Of a stretch of 10,136 bases of DNA, positions 1-5,527 are shown piece by piece; position 1 is the stretch's first letter; each line of letters opens with the position of its first letter. The notes below the pieces were generated by a model. It saw only the letters and a list, made by a program, of their open reading frames with translations. It did no database searches and was not told the origin of the DNA. A program made the position numbers and the translations under genes. Source of the DNA: an uncultured Caulobacteraceae bacterium (GTDB lineage: Bacteria > Pseudomonadota > Alphaproteobacteria > Caulobacterales > Caulobacteraceae). The DNA lies in assembly GCA_937910255.1 (NCBI GenBank), contig CALEOQ010000289.1, positions 1 to 10,136 on the forward strand. Direction: 5' to 3'.

Positions 1-86
1 TTCTGCTATTGTCCAGTGAGTGTGTGGTATAGTGTGGTGGTTGCTTTTTTCAGCTATTTTTTTTTCTTCTTCTTCTTTTTTTTTTT
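1..86. other. Non-biological read-through tail (T-rich) outside left adapter
   Basis: Low-complexity sequence that ends in a long T-rich run directly before the P7 adapter. Read on the other strand it is poly-A followed by A/C-rich noise, the usual look of an Illumina read that ran past the end of its molecule. It does not match the GC-rich composition of the insert and should be trimmed. Confidence 0.9.
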
Positions 87-150
87 CAAGCAGAAGACGG
101 CATACGAGATTACGACGTGACTGGAGTTCAGACGTGTGCTCTTCCGATCT
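87..150 (+). other. Illumina P7/index adapter (left end)
   Basis: Positions 87-110 are the P7 flow-cell oligo, 111-116 a 6-nt index (TACGAC on this strand) and 117-150 the TruSeq-type index adapter ending in CTTCCGATCT. No mismatch to the standard layout is seen. Genomic sequence begins at 151. The adapter is open in the gatA frame, so a naive gene call adds a false N-terminus to GatA. Confidence 0.98.
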
Positions 151-988
151 GTCCCTGGACCAGGCCGGCCCGATCGCCCGCAATGTCGAGGATGCGGCCA
201 TCCTGCTGAAGTCCATGGCTGGCCACGACGCCAAGGACTCCACCAGCCTGGACATTGAGGTTCCGGACTTCGCCAGCTTTGTGGGCAAGTCGGTCAAGGG
301 CCTGCGGATCGGCATCCCCAAGGAATACCGCGCCGAGGGCATGGCGCCGGAGATCGACAAGCTTTGGGAGCAGGGTGTGGCCTGGCTGAAGGCCGCCGGC
401 TGCGAGATCGTCGAGGTGTCGCTGCCCCACACCAAATACGCCCTGCCGGCCTATTACATCGTGGCCCCGGCCGAGGCCTCCTCAAACCTGGCCCGCTATG
501 ATGGCATGCGCTACGGCCTGCGGGTCGACGGCGCCAACCTCACCGAAACCTATGAGCAGACCCGCGCCCAGGGGTTCGGCGAAGAGGTCAAGCGGCGGAT
601 CCTGATCGGGTCCTATGTGCTCTCGGCCGGCTATTACGACGCCTATTATCTCAAGGCCCAGAAGGTGCGTCGGCGGATCTCCGAGGACTTCGACCAGGCC
701 TTCGAGAAGGTCGACGCCCTGCTGACCCCCATCGCGCCCTCGGCCGCCTTCGTGCTCGGGGAGAACGCCGACGATCCGGTGGCCATGTACCTGAATGACG
801 TCTTCACCGTGACGGTGAACCTGGCGGGCCTGCCGGGCATGAGCGTGCCGGCCGGCGTGGACGCCCAGGGTCTGCCGCTGGGGCTGCAGCTCATCGGTCG
901 GCCCCTGGACGAGGGCACGCTGTTCTCGCTGGGCGGGGTGATTGAGGAGGCGGCTCAGTTCAAGACCCGGCCGCAGCGCTGGTGGTAG
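151..988 (+). CDS. gatA: Glutamyl/aspartyl-tRNA amidotransferase subunit A, C-terminal part (5' truncated)
   Basis: GatA is the amidase subunit of cytoplasmic GatCAB. It releases ammonia from glutamine to amidate Glu-tRNA(Gln) and Asp-tRNA(Asn). The first whole codon is at 152 and about 279 residues of the usual roughly 490 remain. The fragment opens at SLDQAGPIAR, the conserved stretch that follows the catalytic Ser-cisSer-Lys region in this family, so the triad itself lies off the fragment. The block LIGSYVLSAGYYDAYY and the C-terminal block with GLPGMSVPAG and LPLGLQLIG are typical of GatA. The stop is TAG at 986-988. The reading frame continues upstream into adapter sequence, and those residues are not part of the protein. 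The start and any RBS are not present. gatB lies downstream, with a small antisense gene in between. Identity is very secure. Confidence 0.96.
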
Positions 989-990
989 AG

Positions 991-1018
991 CCCGCCGCGG
1001 CCGGCGGCCGCGGACGGG
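991..1018. terminator. GC-rich hairpin between convergent genes, possible terminator
   Basis: A perfect 8-bp stem (CCGCGGCC 995-1002, GGCCGCGG 1006-1013) has a 3-nt loop. Four more pairs (991-994 with 1015-1018) follow across one bulged A. It sits between the gatA stop (988) and the stop of the convergent small gene (1032). No T-run follows on either strand, so it is not a classic intrinsic terminator; termination or 3'-end protection is inferred from position. Confidence 0.45.
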
Positions 1019-1031
1019 TGTGACCAGACGC

Positions 1032-1319
1032 TTAGTCGGTGGCCAGTTCGCTCTTGATGGCCGCCAGGGTGTCGTCGGTGATCTGGCCCTCGGAATAGGG
1101 CTTCAGCTCCACCAGCGTCATGCCCTTGAACATGTCGTAGGAGGGATGGGCGCCGATGCCAGGGATGTGCTTCTCCAGCACGGCCTTGGCCTTTTCGTTC
1201 GCCATCAGCTCGGCGACCGGCGTGGTTTCAACCGAAAGCTTGGTCTCCGCGGTCGCGCCAACGGCCGCGGCGAGCGTCATCGAAAGGGCGAGGGCGCCCG
1301 TCATAAGAAGTTTGCGCAT
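1032..1319 (-). CDS. Small secreted protein of unknown function (95 aa)
   Basis: The function is not recognised. Residues 1-24 form a clear Sec signal peptide: Arg-Lys near the start, a hydrophobic Leu/Ala-rich core, and probable cleavage after ATA before ETK. The mature part, about 71 residues, is acidic and cysteine-free. Its pattern (TTPVAELMAN, KAVLEKHIPG, FKGMTLVELKPYS) resembles a short helical domain that I recall from small secreted proteins and from the C-termini of some hydrolases in Caulobacterales and sphingomonads; that link is from memory. ATG at 1319 is preceded by GGAGGA (1330-1335 on the plus strand) at good spacing. The gene sits antisense between gatA and gatB, convergent with the first and divergent from the second, so it is not in an operon with them. 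Signal peptide and SD make it a likely real gene. Confidence 0.78.
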   Translation of the reverse strand: MRKLLMTGALALSMTLAAAVGATAETKLSVETTPVAELMANEKAKAVLEKHIPGIGAHPSYDMFKGMTLVELKPYSEGQITDDTLAAIKSELATD

Positions 1320-1444
1320 AGGTGAGGTCTCCTCCCTGGATCGGCGTTGTCGCCGAAGCGGAGTGAGCGTGAGACTCCGGCCTTTCGCAAGGGGGTTTAA
1401 CTTGGCCGCTTTCGCAGGGCGACGGCTGGGATTAGGAAGAGCGC
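1320..1444. promoter_or_regulatory. Divergent intergenic region between the small secreted gene and gatB
   Basis: The region must carry both 5' ends. It contains the minus-strand SD (1330-1335), a 5-bp stem with a 4-nt loop (1342-1355), a 6-bp inverted repeat CGGAGT/ACTCCG (1359-1364 and 1374-1379), two copies of CTTTCGCA (1382-1389 and 1409-1416) and the gatB SD AGGAAG (1434-1439). I could not pick a convincing -35/-10 pair on either strand. Confidence 0.5.
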
Positions 1445-2938
1445 ATGACTGAGAACACCAAGTTGATCCAGGGCCGCACCGGCCCGTGGGAAATGGTCCT
1501 GGGCCTGGAAGTCCACGCCCAGGTCGCCTCCAACGCCAAGCTCTTCTCCGGGGCGGCCGTCGGCTTCGGCGCCGGCCCCAACGCCCAGGTCAGCCTGGTG
1601 GACGCCGCCATGCCGGGCATGCTGCCGGTGATCAACCGCCGCTGCGTGGAACAGGCCGTGCGCACCGGCCTTGGCCTGAAGGCGCAAATCAATCTGAAGT
1701 CCACCTTCGACCGCAAGAACTACTTCTATCCGGACCTCCCCCAGGGCTACCAGATCAGCCAGTTCAAGGAGCCCATCGTCGGCGAGGGCGAGGTGCTGGT
1801 GGAGCTGGACGACGGCGAGACCATCACCGTGCGGATCGAGCGGCTGCACCTGGAGCAGGATGCGGGCAAGTCGCTGCACGACCAGGATCCGGACTCCACC
1901 TATGTGGACCTGAACCGCTCGGGCACCGCCCTGATGGAGATCGTCTCGCGCCCCGACATGCGCAGCGCGCCGGAAGCCGCAGCCTATGTGAAGAAGCTGC
2001 GGACCATCCTCGTCTATCTGGGCACCTGCGACGGCGACATGGAGAAGGGCAATCTGCGCGCCGACGTGAACGTCTCGGTCTGTCGTCCGGGCGCCTATGA
2101 GAAGTTCCGCGCCACCGGCGACTTCGGCCATCTGGGCACCCGCTGCGAGATCAAGAACGTCAATTCCTATCGCTACATCCAGCAGGCCATCGAATATGAG
2201 GCCCGCCGGCAGATCGAGATCCTCGAAGACGGCGGCAAGATCGACCAGGAGACCCGCCTGTTTGATCCCGGCAAGGGCGAGACCCGGTCCATGCGCTCCA
2301 AGGAGGACGCGCACGACTATCGCTACTTCCCCGATCCGGACCTGCTGCCCCTGGTGCTGGACGAAGCCTGGGTGAAGGCCATCGAGGACAGCCTGCCCGA
2401 ACTGCCCGACCCCAAGAAGGCGCGCCTACAGAGCCAGTATGGCCTGTCGGCCTATGACGCTGGCGTGCTGGTGGGCGATCAGGCCCGCGCCGACTTCTTT
2501 GAAGCCGCCGCCAAGGGCCGCGACGCCAAGCTGGTGGCCAACTGGGTCACCAACGACCTCGCCGCACGGCTGACCGCGGCGAACCTGGATATCGAAGACA
2601 GCCCGATCACCGCCGGCGAGATCGCCGAGCTGGTCAAGCTGATCGAGGACGGGGTGATCTCGTCCAAGATCGCCAAGGACGTCTTCGAACGCATGTGGGC
2701 CGGCGAAGGCGCGCCGGGCGAGATCGTCGAGAAGCAGGGCCTGATGCAGGTCTCCGACACCGGCGAACTAGAGGCGATCATCGATGGCCTGATCGCGGCC
2801 AATCCGGCCCAGGCCGAGTCGGTGAAGGAAAAGCCCCAGGCCATCGGCTGGTTCGTCGGCCAGGTGATGAAGGCCACCGGCGGCAAGGCCAATCCGGGTA
2901 CGGTCAATCAGCTGCTCAAGGCTAAGCTCGGGCTCTGA
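1445..2938 (+). CDS. gatB: Aspartyl/glutamyl-tRNA amidotransferase subunit B
   Basis: Complete, 497 aa, the normal length. GatB binds the mischarged tRNA and carries the kinase-type site that activates the Glu/Asp side chain before ammonia from GatA is added. Visible family marks are LGLEVHAQ near residue 19, the block DLPQGYQISQ, HLEQDAGKSLH, GNLRADVNVSV and the signature YFPDPDLLPL (residues 294-303). About the last 150 residues match the helical GatB/YqeY tail that contacts tRNA, ending with KATGGKANP and VNQLLKAKL. ATG at 1445 has AGGAAG just upstream (1434-1439). It lies downstream of gatA but is separated by an antisense gene, so it probably has its own promoter in 1320-1444. It is followed by a strong terminator. 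No frameshift or missing motif was seen. Confidence 0.98.
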   Translation: MTENTKLIQGRTGPWEMVLGLEVHAQVASNAKLFSGAAVGFGAGPNAQVSLVDAAMPGMLPVINRRCVEQAVRTGLGLKAQINLKSTFDRKNYFYPDLPQGYQISQFKEPIVGEGEVLVELDDGETITVRIERLHLEQDAGKSLHDQDPDSTYVDLNRSGTALMEIVSRPDMRSAPEAAAYVKKLRTILVYLGTCDGDMEKGNLRADVNVSVCRPGAYEKFRATGDFGHLGTRCEIKNVNSYRYIQQAIEYEARRQIEILEDGGKIDQETRLFDPGKGETRSMRSKEDAHDYRYFPDPDLLPLVLDEAWVKAIEDSLPELPDPKKARLQSQYGLSAYDAGVLVGDQARADFFEAAAKGRDAKLVANWVTNDLAARLTAANLDIEDSPITAGEIAELVKLIEDGVISSKIAKDVFERMWAGEGAPGEIVEKQGLMQVSDTGELEAIIDGLIAANPAQAESVKEKPQAIGWFVGQVMKATGGKANPGTVNQLLKAKLGL

Positions 2939-2959
2939 CCTGCGCCATCACGCATGACG

Positions 2960-2990
2960 AAGGCCCCGGACCAACGTCCGGGGCCTTTTT
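2960..2990 (+). terminator. Intrinsic terminator of gatB
   Basis: A perfect stem of about 11 bp (AGGCCCCGGA 2961-2970 with TCCGGGGCCT 2977-2986, plus one outer A-T pair) has the 6-nt loop CCAACG and is followed by a T-run (2986-2990). It lies 21 nt after the gatB stop. On the minus strand the same hairpin lacks a T-run, so it mainly serves the plus strand. Confidence 0.92.
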
Positions 2991-3001
2991 CACGACAACT
3001 G

Positions 3002-3017
3002 TCGAAGATCGCTTCGA
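3002..3017. repeat. 6-bp inverted repeat after the RcnB-like gene stop
   Basis: TCGAAG (3002-3007) and CTTCGA (3012-3017) form a perfect stem with the 4-nt loop ATCG, immediately past the stop of the minus-strand gene at 3021. It could help end that transcript, but no T-run follows it on the minus strand. Confidence 0.4.
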
Positions 3018-3020
3018 GGA

Positions 3021-3542
3021 TCAGCGGTTGTTGATGATCTCGAAGATGATGCCGGTGGCGACGGCGGCCAGCAGGTAGTCGTTGCCGACCCGGTGCCAGG
3101 CATAGCCCCGCGGCGGCGGACGCAGGCGGTAGCGGTGGTAGTCGTGAACCACATAGCCGCGGTACTGCGGCGGCAGGACCGCGCCTCGGCGCCAGGCGAC
3201 ATAGCCCGGACGGTACTGCGGATGGCTGTAATAGACCGTAGGCGGCGGCCCATAGGACCAGCGGTTCTGATAGTAGTAGCCGTTGTACCGGCTGCTATCC
3301 CAGCGCGGCGGCTGATAATGGCGGCGATTGTCATACCGATTGTCATAGCGGTTATCCCGCCGGTCATAGCGGTCGCCGCGACGGTCGTCCCGCCGGTCAT
3401 CGCGACGATCCCACCGGTCGCCCCGACGATCATCATGGCTCTCGCGCCGGTCCCAGGACTGCGCCTGCGCAGATGTCGCAGAGGCCGCGATGGGACCCGC
3501 AACGGCGGCGATGGCCGCGAGACTCAAGATTAGACGTCGCAT
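3021..3542 (-). CDS. RcnB-family periplasmic protein with Asp/Arg-rich repeat
   Basis: 173 aa. Residues 1-27 are a Sec signal peptide (MRRLILSLAA start, cleavage likely after AQA). Residues about 31-75 are a low-complexity tract of D, R, N and Y, with units such as DRRDDRR, DRYDRR and DNRYDNRY. A Tyr/Pro/Trp-rich middle follows. The C-terminal 55 residues match the RcnB fold (LPPQYRGYVV, YRLRPPPRGYAW, VGNDYLLAAVATG). RcnB in E. coli is a periplasmic protein involved in Ni/Co homeostasis; most alphaproteobacterial members have no proven role, so metal function here is only an inference. ATG at 3542 was chosen because the signal peptide starts there and GGAGAC (3548-3553) is correctly spaced; a start 16 codons further upstream would add a basic stretch that looks untranslated. 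A paralogue follows at 3662-4042 on the same strand. Confidence 0.88.
   Translation of the reverse strand: MRRLILSLAAIAAVAGPIAASATSAQAQSWDRRESHDDRRGDRWDRRDDRRDDRRGDRYDRRDNRYDNRYDNRRHYQPPRWDSSRYNGYYYQNRWSYGPPPTVYYSHPQYRPGYVAWRRGAVLPPQYRGYVVHDYHRYRLRPPPRGYAWHRVGNDYLLAAVATGIIFEIINNR
3355..3400 (-). repeat. In-frame 13-nt repeat within the Asp/Arg tract
   Basis: TCCCGCCGGTCAT occurs at 3355-3367 and again at 3388-3400, exactly 33 nt (11 codons) apart, amid further partial copies up to about 3425. It underlies the D/R-rich protein repeat and suggests growth by slippage or unequal exchange. Confidence 0.75.
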
Positions 3543-3661
3543 TCTACGTCTCCGTTTTTCCTTGCGGGCCCGCAGGGCGGGCCGCCACATCCCCCGATGA
3601 TCTGAAGGATGGGCGGGCCGCCCTGAACCCCCGCTGAACGGTTAATTCAGGATCAGGGCCG
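3543..3661. other. Intergenic region between the two RcnB-like genes
   Basis: No gene is seen. It holds the SD of the downstream gene (3548-3553), a perfect 12-nt palindrome TGCGGGCCCGCA (3563-3574) and a 12-nt direct repeat GGGCGGGCCGCC at 3575-3586 and 3611-3622. GC-rich hairpins can form on the minus strand, but none has a T-run. A promoter for the 3542 gene may lie here; I could not identify one. Confidence 0.5.
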
Positions 3662-4042
3662 CTAGTTGAACAGGCTCAGGACCACGTCGGCGATCAGCCC
3701 CGTCTGGGTTTGGGCCAGATAGACGTCATTATCGATGCGCACCCACTGATAGCCCGGGGGCGGCTGACGCAGGCGATAACGCGCAGGCTCGCGGACATAG
3801 TAGCTGCGCTCGGTGACATAGGCGCGGGGCACGTGGTCACCGCGGCTCCAGCGCGCCTTGGCCTGGCCCGGCGGCATGCCGTGCGGATGACGCTTGCCGT
3901 AGTCTCGGCCGCGATGGTGGTCGCCGCGATGATCGCGTTCATAACGATCACGGTCCCCATGATAGTCGGGATGGGGGCGGGCCTGGACTGCAGCCGGCGT
4001 CGCCAGGGCCAGGGCCGCAGCGGCGATCAAAATCGTCTTCAT
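3662..4042 (-). CDS. RcnB-family periplasmic protein (second paralogue)
   Basis: 126 aa. Residues 1-21 are a Sec signal peptide with an Ala/Leu core and probable cleavage after VQA. Residues 22-60 are rich in His, Asp and Arg (for example DHRGDHHRGRD). The remainder is a full RcnB domain: KARWSRGDHVP, then YRLRQPPPGYQWVRI and DNDVYLAQTQTGLI, ending in a hydrophobic helix. The His-rich segment would suit metal binding, but this is inference from composition. ATG at 4042 is preferred because AGGAG (plus strand 4050-4054) lies 7 nt upstream; the adjacent in-frame GTG at 4045 would leave only 4 nt. The SD lies inside an inverted repeat. It shares family and strand with the gene at 3021-3542, 119 nt away, so the two may be co-transcribed or be a tandem duplication. 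Confidence 0.88.
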   Translation of the reverse strand: MKTILIAAAALALATPAAVQARPHPDYHGDRDRYERDHRGDHHRGRDYGKRHPHGMPPGQAKARWSRGDHVPRAYVTERSYYVREPARYRLRQPPPGYQWVRIDNDVYLAQTQTGLIADVVLSLFN

Positions 4043-4058
4043 CACAAGGCTCCTTGTG
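4043..4058 (-). promoter_or_regulatory. Inverted repeat enclosing the Shine-Dalgarno of the RcnB-like gene
   Basis: CACAAGG (4043-4049) and CCTTGTG (4052-4058) are perfect 7-nt arms around a 2-nt centre. In the minus-strand mRNA this would fold as about 6 bp with a 4-nt loop, directly before the AUG and burying the AGGAG Shine-Dalgarno. It could limit translation or be a protein-binding site; neither is shown. Confidence 0.45.
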
Positions 4059-4220
4059 TCGTGTCCCTCACACAGGAAACGTTCAAGGCGCCGTCTGGCT
4101 CCCGCGCCTGGCCCAGGGGGCGAGGGCGGTAGCCGTTAAGCCTGTGTAGATAAAGGTTTCGCGGCAGTAAGCGCGGCGAACTCTGCCAGATTGTCGCATG
4201 AATTCGCGTTATTTTCGGAC

Positions 4221-4228
4221 TTAACCAT
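4221..4228 (+). promoter_or_regulatory. Possible CtrA half-site (TTAACCAT)
   Basis: TTAACCAT is an exact match to the half-site described for CtrA, the cell-cycle regulator of Caulobacterales. It lies in the noncoding stretch 4059-4322 between the divergent RcnB-like and Sel1-like genes, about 95 nt before the chosen start at 4323. No partner TTAA at the usual spacing was found. Beyond this I see nothing else recognisable in that stretch. Confidence 0.35.
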
Positions 4229-4322
4229 ATGTTCAGCCGAGTTCGACTTTTCTTCGCTCATGGATAGCGGCGCAACGGCTCCCAGAACGGAAGCCAGCCG
4301 CTGGATGAGGGACGTGAAGGTC

Positions 4323-4598
4323 ATGTTTGCGAACGTGGACGTGGGGAGCGCCGAAGGCCTGCCGCTGCCGGGGCCGGAGGCTTCCGGAGACGAGCTGTTC
4401 CGGCTGGGCATGCTCTATTCGACCGGTCAGGGCGGCGCGCCGCTGGACTATGTTTCGGCCCATATGCTGTTCAACCTGGCGGCCATGCGCGGTTCGCTGG
4501 AAGCCAAGGTCTACCGCAAGGAGCTGTCCCAGGAGATGGCGTCCGAAGACGTGGCCGAGGCCCAGCGCGCCGCCCGCGAATGGCTGGCCCAGGGCTGA
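4323..4598 (+). CDS. Small Sel1-repeat-like protein
   Basis: 91 aa, cytoplasmic by lack of signal peptide. After a short variable N-terminus, the segment ELFRLGMLYSTGQGG, then DYVSAHMLFNLAAMRG matches a Sel1-type alpha/alpha repeat (about residues 25-60). A charged helix follows (KELSQEMASEDVAEAQRAA) and the protein ends REWLAQG. Such one-repeat proteins are common in alphaproteobacteria and usually unnamed; the partner or process is unknown. ATG at 4323 was chosen because codons upstream of it lose the high third-position G/C typical here, and AGGGA (4308-4312) lies about 10 nt before it. In-frame alternatives are ATG at 4305 and 4260 and TTG at 4191, none with a better SD. It is convergent with hfsD, 21 nt away. 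Confidence 0.75.
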   Translation: MFANVDVGSAEGLPLPGPEASGDELFRLGMLYSTGQGGAPLDYVSAHMLFNLAAMRGSLEAKVYRKELSQEMASEDVAEAQRAAREWLAQG

Positions 4599-4619
4599 GA
4601 TCCCGATACCGGTTCGCCG

Positions 4620-5375
4620 TCAGTTCACGCCCTGTCCGTTCAGGGCGTAGCTGAAGCCGAACTGGATCGGCGAGAGGTCGCGGAAGTACTGCTGGACGAA
4701 CAGTCCGGCGTTGGCCACGCCGCTCCGCGGCACATAGACGATGTCGTACCGGCGCAACGGGATCAGGTCCGCGCTCGGTCGCCGCAGGCCCGCCAGCAGG
4801 TCCGCCGTGCGCATCATGCCCCGGCCGCCGGCGCCCCGCCGGATGATGATCACCTCGCTGCGATTGGCCGTCGGACTGAAGCCGCCCGCCTGGATGATGG
4901 CGCGCAGGGCGTCGGCGTCGCCCACCATGTCATAGACGCCAGGCGCGCCGACTTCGCCGCCGACAAACACCTTCAAGGGCGCCGCCTTGGCGGTCACGAA
5001 CACCTCCGGCCGCAACAGGTGCGCCGCATAGGCCTGGGACAGGGCCGCCTCGAGCTGCATCGTCGTGCGATCGGCGGCCATCACCGGCGGGATCAGCGGC
5101 ATGGTCACGCGGCCGTCGGGCTGCACGGTGAGGGTCTTGGTCAGCTCCGGCGCCGAGGGCACCGTCACCTCGATCTCATCCCCGGGATAGAAGCGATAGG
5201 CGGGCTCGTCCTCGGTCCACTGGGCGTAGGGGAGATTGACGAAATCCGCCTCGTGAGACGGCGCCGCCAGGCCCGCCGCCTGGGCCCCGGGCATGGCGCG
5301 CACGCCACCGCATCCGGCGACGGCAAGGGCCGCGAAAAGGCACGGCAGGGCGTGGAATCTGGCGCGTCTAAGCAT
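4620..5375 (-). CDS. hfsD: Outer-membrane polysaccharide export lipoprotein, HfsD-like (Wza/OPX family)
   Basis: 251 aa. An N-terminal lipoprotein signal has basic residues at 3-6, a hydrophobic core and the lipobox VAGC, with Cys22 as the lipidated residue. A polysaccharide-export domain follows (YRFYPGDEIEVTV to VTMPLIPPV), then an SLBB-type ligand domain (KVFVGGEVGAPGVYDM, IIQAGGFSPTANRSEVIIIRRG). The C-terminus contains DIVYVPRSG and a tail fitting the membrane-spanning helix region of OPX proteins. Wza-type proteins form the outer-membrane channel through which the polymer leaves the cell. The divergent neighbours encode a Wzz/Wzc-type co-polymerase, a P-loop partner and a Wzy-type protein, the set known in Caulobacter as hfsD/A/B/C for holdfast export; the symbol rests on that context. 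The SD before ATG 5375 is weak. It is shorter than E. coli Wza, as is usual for single-SLBB members. Confidence 0.88.
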   Translation of the reverse strand: MLRRARFHALPCLFAALAVAGCGGVRAMPGAQAAGLAAPSHEADFVNLPYAQWTEDEPAYRFYPGDEIEVTVPSAPELTKTLTVQPDGRVTMPLIPPVMAADRTTMQLEAALSQAYAAHLLRPEVFVTAKAAPLKVFVGGEVGAPGVYDMVGDADALRAIIQAGGFSPTANRSEVIIIRRGAGGRGMMRTADLLAGLRRPSADLIPLRRYDIVYVPRSGVANAGLFVQQYFRDLSPIQFGFSYALNGQGVN

Positions 5376-5527
5376 GGAGCCAGGGTTAACAGGAATGGGT
5401 AACGAAGTCTTAAGCGCGGGGGGCGAGGGTCCGGCTCTAACTGGGTCGGACCGCCGGATTCGTTATGGCCGCATCGAGCGCCTGGACTGCACGATCGAAT
5501 GACAGGGCGCCCCGGTCGGATTGGGCC
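5376..5527. promoter_or_regulatory. Divergent promoter region between hfsD and hfsA
   Basis: It must carry both 5' ends. It contains TTAA at 5386-5389 and 5410-5413 and GTAAC at 5399-5403. These resemble pieces of CtrA boxes, but none has the standard TTAA-N7-TTAA spacing. A GANTC site (GATTC, 5457-5461) lies 3 nt before the alternative hfsA ATG at 5465. No reliable -35/-10 pair was found. Confidence 0.4.

Noticed and set aside
1..86. T-rich stretch as a biological promoter or terminator
   Set aside because: It directly abuts the P7 adapter and mirrors the tail at the right end, so it is a sequencing artefact.
1397..2314. Minus-strand open frame (305 codons) opposite gatB
   Set aside because: It has no recognisable motif and lies wholly opposite a conserved gatB sequence.
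5386..5413. Full CtrA box in the hfsD/hfsA gap
   Set aside because: TTAA elements exist, but their spacing is 20 nt rather than the required 7, so no full site can be claimed.
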